From Bacteroidaceae bacterium (GTDB taxonomy: Bacteria > Bacteroidota > Bacteroidia > Bacteroidales > Bacteroidaceae): a stretch of DNA of 64,000 bases. A program made the translations under genes and the position numbers. The first letter of the stretch is position 1; each line of letters opens with the position of its first letter. Shown here piece by piece: positions 17,823 to 27,259 of the stretch. The notes beneath the pieces were generated by a model, which ran no database searches, was not told the origin of the DNA, and was given only the letters and a program-made list of their open reading frames with translations. The stretch is from the NCBI GenBank assembly GCA_017617335.1, contig JAFZWK010000028.1:58644-122643 (forward strand), written 5' to 3'.

Positions 17823-19154
17823 ATGATAGACATGCAATTGGTATTTGCCCTAAAGCGGATCATGAACCGCAAGGGTATCAATCAAAGAGAGTTGGCTGAC
17901 CTGATTGGGAAGGACGAAACTGTGATTTCTCGTTGGTTTGCTGGCAAAGTGGGCATCTCGCGCAGTTCTGTTGAACTGATAGAGAATGCCTTGGGTGAGA
18001 AACTTATCAAAGACAAACAGAATAACATGAAGAAAGCATTGATTACAGGTGTGACTGGTCAAGATGGCAGTTATCTGAGTGAATTCCTGTTGGAGAAAGG
18101 CTATGAAGTGCATGGTGTGATCCGAAGAAACAGCTCAGACCATCGCGAGAGAATTTCCCATCTGGAGGGGACTCCTCATTTTCATCTCCATTATGGCCAC
18201 ATGGAGGACTCGATGTCACTGGTTAAGGTAGTGACAATGGTCAAACCTGATGAGATTTATAACCTGGCAGCCCAGAGTCACGTTCAAGTCAGCTTTGATT
18301 CTCCTGAGTTTACGGCTGATGTAGATGCAACAGGTGTGTTGCGTGTATTAGAGGCTGTTCGTGCAGCAGGATTAGAAAATACTTGCCGCATCTACCAAGC
18401 CAGTACAAGTGAGCTCTATGGCAAGGTGGAAGAGGTTCCTCAGAACGAGAATACTCCTTTCCATCCATATAGTCCATACGCTGTGGCAAAACTCTATGGC
18501 TACTGGATTATCCGTGAGTATCGTGAGGCATACAATATGTTTTGCTGCTCTGGTATCCTTTTCAATCACGAAAGTGAGCGACGTGGTGAAACCTTTGTTA
18601 CCAGAAAGATAACACTAGCTGCTGCCCGTATTGCTCAGGGGTTGCAAGAATGCCTCTATTTGGGAAACTTGTCGTCCCTCAGAGATTGGGGATATGCAAA
18701 AGATTATGTGGAGTGCATGTGGCTCATCCTGCAGAATGACAAACCAGAGGATTTTGTTATTGCAACAGGTGTACAGCACTCTGTCCGCGAGTTTGCCTAT
18801 TATGCCTTCAAGCATGTGGGTATCGAATTGGAATTCAAAGGGGAAGGACTCGATGAGACAGGAATTTGTGTGAGTGACAACCGTCACTCTGTACACAAGA
18901 AAGACAGCAATTTAGTAGGCAAGGCTCTCATCAAGGTTTCTCCTGACTTCTATCGCCCAACTGATGTGGTGAACCTGTGGGGTGATCCAACGAAAGCAAA
19001 GGCCAAACTGGGATGGAATCCCAACAAGACAAGTTTTGAGGAGCTAGTAAAGATTATGGTAGACTTCGATATGGCTAAGGTGGCTGCTGAAGGTGCTGCT
19101 GCAAAAGTAAGAACCAACCTGGCAGAATACCTGGAGAAGGGAATTGTTAAGTAA
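17823..19154 (+). CDS. gmd: Cro/C1-type HTH fused to GDP-mannose 4,6-dehydratase
   Basis: Starting at 17823 the protein is 443 residues. Residues about 4-65 form an XRE-type helix-turn-helix ([20 protein letters not shown]). From M69 (18027) the sequence is a normal-length GMD of about 375 residues: Rossmann [10 protein letters not shown], active-site QASTSELYG, catalytic YAVAK, and the substrate region [19 protein letters not shown] converts GDP-mannose to GDP-4-keto-6-deoxymannose, first step to GDP-fucose. The frame is open without a stop between the two parts. The promoter lies above the HTH start, not above M69, so transcription includes the HTH. A frame open further upstream to 17703 overlaps the promoter and is rejected as the start. 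Either it is a true fusion or translation may also start at 18027. Confidence 0.88.
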   Translation: MIDMQLVFALKRIMNRKGINQRELADLIGKDETVISRWFAGKVGISRSSVELIENALGEKLIKDKQNNMKKALITGVTGQDGSYLSEFLLEKGYEVHGVIRRNSSDHRERISHLEGTPHFHLHYGHMEDSMSLVKVVTMVKPDEIYNLAAQSHVQVSFDSPEFTADVDATGVLRVLEAVRAAGLENTCRIYQASTSELYGKVEEVPQNENTPFHPYSPYAVAKLYGYWIIREYREAYNMFCCSGILFNHESERRGETFVTRKITLAAARIAQGLQECLYLGNLSSLRDWGYAKDYVECMWLILQNDKPEDFVIATGVQHSVREFAYYAFKHVGIELEFKGEGLDETGICVSDNRHSVHKKDSNLVGKALIKVSPDFYRPTDVVNLWGDPTKAKAKLGWNPNKTSFEELVKIMVDFDMAKVAAEGAAAKVRTNLAEYLEKGIVK

Positions 19155-19162
19155 CAGAGAAC

Positions 19163-20329
19163 ATGAATCCTAATTCAAAAATATACATCGCTGGGCACAG
19201 GGGACTGGTGGGGAGTGCCATTTGGAACAACTTGCTGAGTCGTGGCTATACGAATCTGGTGGGAAGGACTCATCAGGAATTGGATTTGACTGACCAGTAT
19301 GCCGTAAAGAAATTCTTCGATGAGGAAGAACCTGACGCAGTAGTGCTGGCTGCAGCCTTTGTGGGTGGCATCATGGCAAACTCTCTTTATCGGGCTGACT
19401 TCATCATGATGAACATGAAGATTCAATGCAACGTTATCAGCGAGGCTTATGCCCACCACGTAAAGAAACTGCTTTTCCTGGGTAGCACTTGCATCTATCC
19501 CAAGGATGCTCCCCAGCCGATGAAAGAGAACTGTCTGCTCACCTCTCCATTGGAATATACCAATGAGGAATATGCCATTGCGAAGATTGCAGGCTTGAAG
19601 ATGTGCGAGAGTTACAATTTGCAATATGGTACAAACTACATCGCTGTCATGCCTACCAATCTATATGGACCAAATGACAATTTCCATTTGGAAAATAGCC
19701 ACGTGATGCCTGCCATGATGCGTAAAGTGTATCTGGCTAAACTGATTGCTGACGACAACTGGAAGGCAATCCGTAAGGACATGGACAAGCGTCCTGTGCT
19801 GGGAGTCGACGGCAAGGCAGAGAAACAAACCCTTCTCGACATTCTGTCGAAGTATGGAATCGAGAATAACCGCGTCACTCTGTGGGGAACAGGGAAACCT
19901 CTGCGAGAGTTTCTTTGGAGCGAGGATATGGCAGACGCAAGCGTACATGTGCTGCTGAATGTAAACTTCAGCGACATCATCGGCATAGAGAAATATTCAA
20001 GTGTACACTACGGCGCCAGCACAGATGGGGCCGTTGACCGCAACCACAGCAAGGGACGAGGTGGTGCCATTCCCTCATTGGGTGAAATACGTAACTGCCA
20101 CATCAACGTAGGCACAGGCAAGGAACTCACCATCCGCGAGTTGGCTGAGTTGGTAGTGAAAACAGTGGGATTCAAGGGTGAGCTTCTCTTTGATGACACA
20201 AAGCCTGATGGCACTCCACGCAAGCTCATCGATGTAAGCAAGATTCACTCGCTGGGATGGACCCATAAGGTGGAGATAGAGGATGGAGTGAGAAAACTCT
20301 TCGAGTGGTATCAACAAAGTTTGCAATAA
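19163..20329 (+). CDS. fcl: GDP-L-fucose synthase
   Basis: This 388-residue short-chain dehydrogenase performs the 3,5-epimerisation and 4-reduction of GDP-4-keto-6-deoxymannose to GDP-L-fucose with NADPH. Visible hallmarks are the nucleotide-binding IAGHRGLVGSA, LAAAFVGGI, the serine in FLGSTCIYP, the catalytic YAIAK, and MPTNLYGPNDNF with ENSHVMPAM. It is longer than the roughly 320-residue E. coli enzyme because of an insertion around residues 195-240, a length I associate with Bacteroidetes homologues. It begins 8 bp after the gmd stop, so the two consecutive pathway steps are translationally close. Confidence 0.94.
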   Translation: MNPNSKIYIAGHRGLVGSAIWNNLLSRGYTNLVGRTHQELDLTDQYAVKKFFDEEEPDAVVLAAAFVGGIMANSLYRADFIMMNMKIQCNVISEAYAHHVKKLLFLGSTCIYPKDAPQPMKENCLLTSPLEYTNEEYAIAKIAGLKMCESYNLQYGTNYIAVMPTNLYGPNDNFHLENSHVMPAMMRKVYLAKLIADDNWKAIRKDMDKRPVLGVDGKAEKQTLLDILSKYGIENNRVTLWGTGKPLREFLWSEDMADASVHVLLNVNFSDIIGIEKYSSVHYGASTDGAVDRNHSKGRGGAIPSLGEIRNCHINVGTGKELTIRELAELVVKTVGFKGELLFDDTKPDGTPRKLIDVSKIHSLGWTHKVEIEDGVRKLFEWYQQSLQ

Positions 20330-20353
20330 GTCTTTAGCAAAACATTTTTTATT

Positions 20354-21754
20354 ATGCAAATCATCTTATTATCAGGAGGTTCTGGGAAACGGCTTTGGCC
20401 GTTGTCAAATGATATACGCTCCAAGCAATTCATCAAGATATTCAAAACGGGAGAAGATCAATACGAGAGTATGGCGCAACGTGTTTATCGTCAGATAAAG
20501 ACAGTTGATCCCCAAGCGAAAGTGACCATTGCTACAAGCAAAAGCCAAGTGAGCGCCATCAACAACCAGTTGGGAGACGGGACTGTAGGTATCAGCGTGG
20601 AACCATGCCGTCGCGACACGTTCCCTGCCATCGCGTTGGCTACTGCTTATCTTCACGACGTGATGGGAGTGCAGGAGGATGAGCCTGTCGTAGTGTGCCC
20701 AGTAGATCCATACGTCAACGATGATTATTACCAAGCCTTGAAACGACTGTCCAACTTGGCAGAAAAAGGAGTTGCAAACCTGACTCTGATGGGCATCGAA
20801 CCCACCTACCCTAGCGAGAAATACGGATACATCATTCCTGAGAAGCATGGAGACGAAGAGACAATTCATGAACTTGACGAGTTGGATAATCTGGAACCAA
20901 TGGAGGCTTTAGACAAATTAAGTTCTCCTGTACTGAAAGTCGCCTGCTTCAAAGAAAAACCCAGCAAAGACGTGGCTGAAGAGTATATTAGGCAAGGTGC
21001 CATGTGGAATGGAGGCGTGTTTGCCTACAAGCTGGGATACGTGCTGAATCGAGCGCATGAGTTGCTGGACTTTACAGGTTACCAGGATCTTTTCGACAAG
21101 TACAACACGCTGACTAAAATCAGCTTCGACTATGCTGTGGTTGAACACGAGAAGGATATCGCCGTGATGCGGTTCAGCGGACAATGGAAGGATCTGGGAA
21201 CCTGGAACACTCTGACGGAAGCCATGACTGATCCCACGATGGGTAAGGCCATCTTGAACGATCAATGCGAAAACGTGAATGTGATCAACGAACTCAACGT
21301 GCCCATCCTGTGCATGGGACTCAAAGACATCATCGTGGCGGCAAGTCCTGAAGGGATTCTGGTAAGCGATAAAGAGCAATCAAGTTACATCAAGTCTTAT
21401 GTGGATGGGATCGATCAGCAGATCATGTTCGCCGAGAAGTCGTGGGGCAGTTATCATGTGCTGGATGTACATCATGACAGCATGACCATCAAGGTGACCC
21501 TGAATGCAGGACATCAGATGAACTATCACAGCCACGAGCAGCGCGATGAGGTATGGACAGTTGTGTCTGGTCAGGGAACTACTGTTGTGAACGATAAATG
21601 CCAGACAGTGAAGCCTGGCGATGTAATCAACCTGCCTCGCGGCACGAAGCACACCATTCTAGCTGATACTCAACTGACGCTGATAGAAGTCCAGATAGGA
21701 CAGGAAATCAGCGTACACGATAAGGCGAAGGAGCCGACAAAGGTGAAGTGCTGA
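20354..21754 (+). CDS. manC: Mannose-1-phosphate guanylyltransferase
   Basis: This 466-residue protein is a type II-like GMP/cupin enzyme. The N-terminus carries the sugar-nucleotidyltransferase signature LLSGGSGKRLWPLS followed by SKQF. EPCRRDTFPAIALA and VVCPVDPYV follow, and FKEKPS marks the sugar-binding part. The C-terminal 110 residues are a cupin (NYHSHEQRDEVWTVVSG, GDVINLPRGTKHTI) as in ManC/AlgA, where it can carry phosphomannose isomerase activity; that second activity is inferred only. It makes GDP-mannose from mannose-1-phosphate and GTP, feeding gmd. It starts 24 bp after fcl and ends the operon, facing the epimerase gene. Confidence 0.92.
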   Translation: MQIILLSGGSGKRLWPLSNDIRSKQFIKIFKTGEDQYESMAQRVYRQIKTVDPQAKVTIATSKSQVSAINNQLGDGTVGISVEPCRRDTFPAIALATAYLHDVMGVQEDEPVVVCPVDPYVNDDYYQALKRLSNLAEKGVANLTLMGIEPTYPSEKYGYIIPEKHGDEETIHELDELDNLEPMEALDKLSSPVLKVACFKEKPSKDVAEEYIRQGAMWNGGVFAYKLGYVLNRAHELLDFTGYQDLFDKYNTLTKISFDYAVVEHEKDIAVMRFSGQWKDLGTWNTLTEAMTDPTMGKAILNDQCENVNVINELNVPILCMGLKDIIVAASPEGILVSDKEQSSYIKSYVDGIDQQIMFAEKSWGSYHVLDVHHDSMTIKVTLNAGHQMNYHSHEQRDEVWTVVSGQGTTVVNDKCQTVKPGDVINLPRGTKHTILADTQLTLIEVQIGQEISVHDKAKEPTKVKC

Positions 21755-21781
21755 AACGGAAAGTGATAACGCAATACTCTT

Positions 21782-22852
21782 CTACGATTCAGTTCCATAA
21801 TAACGGGCATACCACTGAGCAAAGGCTCGAAGACCTTCCCGCAAAGGAGTGCCAGGCTTGAAGCCGAAATCCTGCTCCAGAGGCGACGTGTCGGCATACG
21901 TGACAGGAACATCGCCTGGCTGCATGGGAACAAGTTCCTTGTGGGCTTCGAAATCATAGTCTGAAGGAAGCACTTTGGCTGCGATGAGTTCCTCTTGCAG
22001 AATCTCCACGAAATCCAACAGGTTCTCAGGGCTGTTGTTACCTATATTATATACTTTATAAGGAGGTATGGGCAGACCATCCTCACCATTCTGCTTCTCT
22101 GGCGCATGCTGTATCACACGAACCACCCCTTCCACGATATCATCCACATACGTGAAGTCGCGCTTACAGTTCCCATAATTGAAAATCTGAATGGTCTTGC
22201 CCTCCCTCAATTTGTTTGTAAATCCAAAGTAGGCCATATCAGGACGTCCGGCTGGACCATAAACGGTGAAGAAGCGCAGACCTGTGGATGGAATGTTGTA
22301 CAGCTTACTGTAAGCGTGGGCAAGCAACTCGTTGCTCTTCTTGGTGGCAGCATACAAAGAGACAGGATTATCCACTTTGTCTTCTGTGGAGTAAGGAACC
22401 TTCTTGTTGCTTCCGTAAACGGAGGATGAGGAAGCATAAACCAGATGCTCCACTTCATGATGACGGCATGCCTCCAGAATGTTGTAGAAACCTATCAGAT
22501 TGCTCTGAATGTACGCATCAGGATTCGTGATGGAGTAGCGGACGCCAGCTTGCGCAGCCAGATTCACCACCACAGCTGGCTTATAGTCTGCAAAGATATT
22601 TTCCACGAGTTCCCTATCTGCAATATCACCCTTCACGAACATCCAGTCGCGATGCAAAGCGTCTATTTCCTTGAGACGCTCATACTTGATGTTGACATCA
22701 TAATAATCCGTGATGGAGTCAACCCCTATCACCTGGATGTCCTCCACATCATGAAACAATCTCTTCACCAAATTACTGCCTATAAAACCAGCAGCCCCTG
22801 TTACCAGAACAGTCTTGCCTGTGAGGGAAACATTATATTCCAGCATATCCAA
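21782..22852 (-). CDS. UDP-glucuronate 4-epimerase
   Basis: This 356-residue NAD-dependent epimerase of the extended SDR family has GAAGFIGSNL, an NLAAQAGVRYSI motif typical of UDP-GlcA 4-epimerases (Cap1J/LpsL type), ASSSSVYG, and the catalytic YAATKK. FFTVYGPAGRPDMAYF is also characteristic. It interconverts UDP-glucuronate and UDP-galacturonate. It starts 5 bp after the ugd stop, so the two enzymes act in sequence on UDP-glucose. The start MDMLEYN was kept; M3 is possible. Confidence 0.92.
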   Translation of the reverse strand: MDMLEYNVSLTGKTVLVTGAAGFIGSNLVKRLFHDVEDIQVIGVDSITDYYDVNIKYERLKEIDALHRDWMFVKGDIADRELVENIFADYKPAVVVNLAAQAGVRYSITNPDAYIQSNLIGFYNILEACRHHEVEHLVYASSSSVYGSNKKVPYSTEDKVDNPVSLYAATKKSNELLAHAYSKLYNIPSTGLRFFTVYGPAGRPDMAYFGFTNKLREGKTIQIFNYGNCKRDFTYVDDIVEGVVRVIQHAPEKQNGEDGLPIPPYKVYNIGNNSPENLLDFVEILQEELIAAKVLPSDYDFEAHKELVPMQPGDVPVTYADTSPLEQDFGFKPGTPLREGLRAFAQWYARYYGTES

Positions 22853-22857
22853 TCCTA

Positions 22858-24273
22858 TTAGTCCCTGCGGAAAATATCACGAGTGTAAACCTTCTCCATC
22901 ACGTCATCCAGACAAGCGCTATAGCGGTTGGCAATGATGGCGTGCGATCTCTGCTTGAATTCCTCCAAATCGTTTACCACCAACGATCCAAAGAAGGTGG
23001 AGCCATCCTCCAGTGTCGGCTCGTAGACAATGATTTCCGCACCCTTTGCCTTGATGCGCTTCATGATGCCCTGAATGGCTGACTGACGGAAATTATCTGA
23101 GTTGGACTTCATGGTCAACCGATAGACTCCGATGACACACTTACGCTCCTTCGAGGCATCCCATGAGCTGTTGGCCTCGTAGTAGCCAGCCTTGTGCAGG
23201 ACAGCATCGGCAATGTAATCCTTGCGGGTACGGTTGCTCTGCACGATAGCAGTCATCATCTCCTGGGGAACATCCTGATAGTTGGCCAGCAACTGCTTCG
23301 TATCTTTAGGCAGGCAATAACCTCCGTATCCGAAACTTGGATTGTTGTAATGAGTGCCGATGCGCGGATCGAGACCCACCCCCTGAATGATGGCGCGTGT
23401 ATCCAAACCTTTCACCTCGGCATACGTATCCAGTTCGTTGAAGTAGCTGACACGCAGGGCCAGGAAAGTGTTAGCAAAGAGTTTCACGGCCTCGGCCTCC
23501 TTCATGCCCATATATAGGACTGGAATATCCGAGCCCAACGCGCCTTCTGTCAGCAGACGAGCAAACGTCCTTGCCTGCAGTTCGCCCTCAGGATTACCGA
23601 TGGCCGTGATGGCAGCATTCTCTTCCGTAAAAGTCCGCTCATCAATATCAATCAGTTTGGGGAAACCCACGATGATTCTGGAGGGATAGAGATTATCATA
23701 GAGAGCCTTGCTTTCGCGAAGGAACTCAGGAGAGAACAACAGGTTGAACTTCTTGCCTTTCAACTCAGGCTTGTAGAGGAATTGCAGAGCATACTTCACG
23801 AACAAGCTGCGGCAATACCCCACAGGAATGGTACTCTTGATGACCATCACAGCATCCGGATTAACCGATATCACCAGATTTATCACCTCCTCCACATGAG
23901 AAGTGTCGAAGTAGTTCTTTACAGGATCATAATTCGTAGGGGCAGCTATGACCACATAATCAGCGTCCCTGTATGCCTCTGCCCCATCCAGCGTGGCTCG
24001 CAAGTTCAGGCTGACAGGAGTCAGACCTTTCGTGTCGCCAGACTTAAAGTTTTGAATGTCCTCTTCATTGGCGCACCTGTATCCAGCCATATAGGCCTCT
24101 ATGTAATCGTCCTGAATGGGAGAGACTCCCTTGTTTATTTTCTCCACCTTCTCAGGAATCACGTCCACAGCAGTCACCTGATGATGCTGCGACAACAGGG
24201 TTGCCATAGAGAGACCCACGTACCCCGTTCCTGCCACAGCTATCTTAAGATCAGAAAAATTCTTCATCTTCAA
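22858..24273 (-). CDS. ugd: UDP-glucose 6-dehydrogenase
   Basis: This 471-residue protein oxidises UDP-glucose to UDP-glucuronate using two NAD+. It shows the N-terminal Rossmann motif [12 protein letters not shown], the KSTIPVGY segment, SPEFLRES, and the catalytic cysteine in [13 protein letters not shown]. The C-terminal UDP-binding domain begins near residue 340. The length is slightly above the 390-440 usual for the family. The start could also be M3. It is followed by the 4-epimerase with a 5-bp gap. A full consensus promoter lies upstream, and repeat array 3 stands in the region shared with the divergent DUF1846 gene. Confidence 0.93.
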   Translation of the reverse strand: MKMKNFSDLKIAVAGTGYVGLSMATLLSQHHQVTAVDVIPEKVEKINKGVSPIQDDYIEAYMAGYRCANEEDIQNFKSGDTKGLTPVSLNLRATLDGAEAYRDADYVVIAAPTNYDPVKNYFDTSHVEEVINLVISVNPDAVMVIKSTIPVGYCRSLFVKYALQFLYKPELKGKKFNLLFSPEFLRESKALYDNLYPSRIIVGFPKLIDIDERTFTEENAAITAIGNPEGELQARTFARLLTEGALGSDIPVLYMGMKEAEAVKLFANTFLALRVSYFNELDTYAEVKGLDTRAIIQGVGLDPRIGTHYNNPSFGYGGYCLPKDTKQLLANYQDVPQEMMTAIVQSNRTRKDYIADAVLHKAGYYEANSSWDASKERKCVIGVYRLTMKSNSDNFRQSAIQGIMKRIKAKGAEIIVYEPTLEDGSTFFGSLVVNDLEEFKQRSHAIIANRYSACLDDVMEKVYTRDIFRRD

Positions 24274-24354
24274 TCAATTCATATTCAAATAATTAGCTCT
24301 GCTCTGAGCTGCTCTTGCATTACTGTCGTAACACTCAATCACTCTTTTAGAGTG

Positions 24355-24386
24355 CAAAGTTACGAATAAATGAGAAATAAAGCAAA
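24355..24386 (-). promoter_or_regulatory. Promoter of the ugd-epimerase operon
   Basis: On the minus strand TTTG (plus 24383-24386), 20 bp, TAACTTTG (plus 24355-24362), a full match to the Bacteroidetes consensus. The leader to the ATG is about 75 nt. Confidence 0.8.
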
Positions 24387-24506
24387 ATAAATCCTGTTTT
24401 CCTTTCTATTTACGAATGTCAGTAATTTCGTTGAAGCCAAGGTTACGAATAGATCTGCATGGGAAACTCTCTATCGCAGAAAAGAAATCTTTCCTAATGC
24501 GCAGGA

Positions 24507-24604
24507 CAACGTGTTGTGATGGGAAAGACAACGTGTTGTGATGGGAAAGACAACGTGTTGAAATTGCAAAGACAACACGTTGAAATCGAGGTTTCAACAC
24601 GTCG
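24507..24604. repeat. 22-bp-phased CAACRYGTTG array 3 (5 units)
   Basis: The longest array: cores start at 24507, 24529, 24551 (all CAACGTGTTG), 24573 (CAACACGTTG) and 24595 (CAACACGTCG), each exactly 22 bp after the last. The spacers of the first two units are identical (TGATGGGAAAGA); later ones drift. It is 121 bp above the ugd -33 box and about 140 bp above the DUF1846 -7 candidate. Confidence 0.92.
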
Positions 24605-24743
24605 TATTTACTCTCGCCTTTCATTGTCCGCAATAATTCAACAAGATGTATGGAAAAGGGAGAAAAAAAGAGAAAATACAAGAAATAAGTCTTGCAAGCT
24701 GAAGAAAGTGTTGTCGAGCCCAGAGATATTGAGGGATTTTTCA

Positions 24744-24751
24744 TATCTTTG
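24744..24751 (+). promoter_or_regulatory. Candidate -7 element for the DUF1846 gene
   Basis: TATCTTTG matches TAnnTTTG, 30 bp before the ATG at 24781. No convincing TTTG lies 19-21 bp upstream. Confidence 0.5.
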
Positions 24752-24780
24752 CACAATAAATTCAACGTAGAGGCACAAAG

Positions 24781-26250
24781 ATGAAAATAGGATTTGACAA
24801 CAAGAAATACATCAAGATCCAGTCGGAGCGTATCAAGGAAAGAATCACGCAATTCCAGGGAAAACTATATATGGAACTGGGAGGAAAGCTCTTCGACGAC
24901 TATCACGCCAGTAGAGTGCTGCCTGGTTTCCAGCCAGACAGCAAGCTGCACATGCTCCAGCAGTTGAGCGATACGGCAGAGATCATCCTCGTCATCAGCG
25001 CGATAGACATCGAGAAAAACAAGGTGCGCCAGGATTTGGGAATTACCTACGACGAAGACGTGCTGCGCCTGCGCACAGAATTCCAAAACAGGGGATTCCT
25101 GGTGAGTAGTGTGGTGATTACCCACTATAACGGGCAGAGTAGTGCGGACATGTATCGCCACCGTCTGGAGAGTCTTGGCATCCGAGCTTATTACCATTAT
25201 ACTATTGAGGGCTATCCCCATAATGTCACCCTGATAGACTCAGACGAAGGATTTGGGAAAGACGACTATGTGGAGACCACACGTCCTCTGGTGATCGTGA
25301 CGGCTCCAGGTCCAGGCAGCGGCAAAATGGCTGTATGCCTGTCGCAACTTTACAACGAGCACAAGCGCGGCATCGAGGCAGGATATGCAAAATTCGAGAC
25401 GTTCCCTGTGTGGAACCTTCCTCTGAACCATCCTGTAAACATTGCCTACGAGGCTGCCACAGCTGACCTGAATGACATCAACATGATTGATCCCTTCCAT
25501 CTGGATGCTTACCAGAAGATTGCTATCAATTATAATCGCGACATAGAAATCTTCCCTGTACTGAACACTCTGTTTGAAGGCATTTACGGCGAGTGTCCCT
25601 ACAAGTCTCCTACTGACATGGGAGTCAATATGGTGGGCTTTTGCATCAGCGATGACGCAGTTTGCCAAGAGACCTCGAAACAAGAGGTGATACGACGCTA
25701 CTATACTGCCCTGAACAAATTGGCGATGGGAGGTTGCAACGAATCAGAGGTTAACAAACTCTCCCTCCTGATGAAGCAAGCCAAAATCACAACGGATTAT
25801 CGCAAGACCACATTGGCTGCCAAGGCAAGAAAGGAAGAGGCAGGAGTGCCCTGTTCAGCCATCGAGTTGCCTGGCGGAAACATCATCACGGCCGCCAGCA
25901 GCCCCCTTCTGGGTACGGCATCTTCTCTGATACTCAACGCCATAAAGCATTTGGGAGGTATCGATCACGAGTTGAAACTCATACCTCAATATCTGATTGA
26001 GCCAATCCAGAAGACAAAAATCGTATACCTAGGCGGCAGTAATCCACGTCTGCACACAGATGAAGTACTGGTAGCCCTGTCTGTCCTGAGTCAAACGGAC
26101 AAGAACTGCAAGATTGCTTTGGAGCAGTTACCAAAGCTGCGCGGCTGTCAGGCTCACTTCACAATCATGTTGGGCGAGGTAGACCGCAAGATCTTCAAGA
26201 AGTTGGGTGTGGATATCACCTGTGACCCTGTAAGGAAGGAAAAGAAATAG
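24781..26250 (+). CDS. DUF1846 (UPF0371) family protein
   Basis: This 489-residue protein matches the DUF1846/PF08903 family along its length, of usual size. It opens with IGFDNKKYIKIQSERIKERI and continues with GGKLFDDYHASRVLPGF and TAPGPGSGKMAVCLSQLY. The latter looks like a P-loop (GPGSGK) but with Met where Ser or Thr is expected. Near the C-terminus SSPLLGTASSLILNAIK and YLGGSNPRLHTDEVL are typical. It is soluble and cytoplasmic. No biochemical function is established for the family, as far as I know. It is the first gene of a two-gene operon with the oxidoreductase that starts 10 bp after it. Confidence 0.9.
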   Translation: MKIGFDNKKYIKIQSERIKERITQFQGKLYMELGGKLFDDYHASRVLPGFQPDSKLHMLQQLSDTAEIILVISAIDIEKNKVRQDLGITYDEDVLRLRTEFQNRGFLVSSVVITHYNGQSSADMYRHRLESLGIRAYYHYTIEGYPHNVTLIDSDEGFGKDDYVETTRPLVIVTAPGPGSGKMAVCLSQLYNEHKRGIEAGYAKFETFPVWNLPLNHPVNIAYEAATADLNDINMIDPFHLDAYQKIAINYNRDIEIFPVLNTLFEGIYGECPYKSPTDMGVNMVGFCISDDAVCQETSKQEVIRRYYTALNKLAMGGCNESEVNKLSLLMKQAKITTDYRKTTLAAKARKEEAGVPCSAIELPGGNIITAASSPLLGTASSLILNAIKHLGGIDHELKLIPQYLIEPIQKTKIVYLGGSNPRLHTDEVLVALSVLSQTDKNCKIALEQLPKLRGCQAHFTIMLGEVDRKIFKKLGVDITCDPVRKEKK

Positions 26251-26260
26251 TAAAGGCCAC

Positions 26261-27253
26261 ATGGAAGAGAGAGACTACAAGACAGTAAGAGTAGGAATCC
26301 TGGGAGCAGGACACATAGCAGAAAAGATGTCCCATACCCTGAACATCTTAGAAGGATGGGAAGCATACGCCATTGCATCGCGCAGCCAGGAGAAGGCCGA
26401 TAAATTCGCTAAGGACTTCCATTTCCAAAAGGCTTATGGAAGCTATGAGAAACTTATCCAGGATGATAACGTCGACCTAATCTATGTAGCAACACCTCAT
26501 TCCCATCATTGGGCCCCTACCCGACTCGCACTCCAAAACGGGAAACCCTGCCTGGTGGAAAAGGCTTTCACAGCAAACGCCAGAGAAGCAAAGGAACTGC
26601 TCGACCTGTCGAAGGAAAAGGGCGTATTCGTGACGGAAGCCATCTGGACACGTTACCAACCTATGCGCCAGATTATTAGGGAGATGCTGGCAAGTGATGT
26701 CATTGGGAAAGTAAAACTGGTAACATGCTCCCTGGGATATCCCATCGAGCAGAAGGAACGTATCCAAAGACCTGAGCTATGCGGTGGTGCATTGCTCGAT
26801 TTGGGTGTATACGGCATCAATTTCGTTAGGATGTTCTTCCCTGGCCGATGGGAAAGTATTACTTCGCAATGCACCAAAAGCCAGACAGGTATGGACATGA
26901 CTGAGTGCATCTCCGTCAGATACGAGGATGGATTGATGGCCAACATGCAGTTTTCAGCAGTTTGCGTGAATGACCGATACGGATTGATAAGTGGGGAAAA
27001 GGGCTACATGGTAATAGAAAACATCAACAATCCCTGCAGAGCAACTGCCTACGATAAATTCGGGAACGTGTTGATGGAACATTTTAGCCCTCAACAGATA
27101 ACAGGTTTTGAGTATGAACTGGAAGCCTGTCGTGAAGCACTCCAGAAGGGATGGACAGAATCACCCTACATACCCCATGAGGAGATTCTGCAGATCATGG
27201 AAATTATGGACGAGTTGAGAAACGAATGGGGAGTTGTGTTTCCAATGGATTGA
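26261..27253 (+). CDS. Gfo/Idh/MocA family oxidoreductase
   Basis: This 330-residue protein has an N-terminal Rossmann domain with GILGAGHIAEKM for NAD(P), the family segment YVATPHSHHWAPTRLAL, and CLVEKAFTANAREAKEL in place of the usual EKP motif. The C-terminal alpha/beta dehydrogenase domain includes GGALLDLGVYGINFVRMF with the conserved D-x-G-x-Y pattern. Members oxidise or reduce sugars, inositols or nucleotide-sugar intermediates. The substrate is not inferable. It follows DUF1846 by 10 bp and its end meets the convergent NTP_transf_5 gene with a 6-bp gap. Confidence 0.9.
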   Translation: MEERDYKTVRVGILGAGHIAEKMSHTLNILEGWEAYAIASRSQEKADKFAKDFHFQKAYGSYEKLIQDDNVDLIYVATPHSHHWAPTRLALQNGKPCLVEKAFTANAREAKELLDLSKEKGVFVTEAIWTRYQPMRQIIREMLASDVIGKVKLVTCSLGYPIEQKERIQRPELCGGALLDLGVYGINFVRMFFPGRWESITSQCTKSQTGMDMTECISVRYEDGLMANMQFSAVCVNDRYGLISGEKGYMVIENINNPCRATAYDKFGNVLMEHFSPQQITGFEYELEACREALQKGWTESPYIPHEEILQIMEIMDELRNEWGVVFPMD

Positions 27254-27259
27254 TTCTTT

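Larger units (their letters stand above)
24274..24780. other. 507-bp divergent regulatory region
   Basis: It separates ugd (minus) from DUF1846 (plus). It holds the ugd promoter (24355-24386), repeat array 3 (24507-24604) and a DUF1846 -7 candidate (24744-24751). No further gene is convincing: the minus-strand open frame at 24406-24852 spans the array and lacks any recognisable domain. Confidence 0.7.

Noticed and set aside
24507-24604. CRISPR-like array
   Set aside because: Units are only 22 bp with a 10-bp core, too short for repeat plus spacer, the core occurs with two alternative centres, and no cas gene is present.
20466-27075. Further CAACGTGTT-like words within manC (about 20477) and the Gfo/Idh gene (about 27064)
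   Set aside because: They are single, inside coding sequence, without a partner 22 bp away, so they fit chance.
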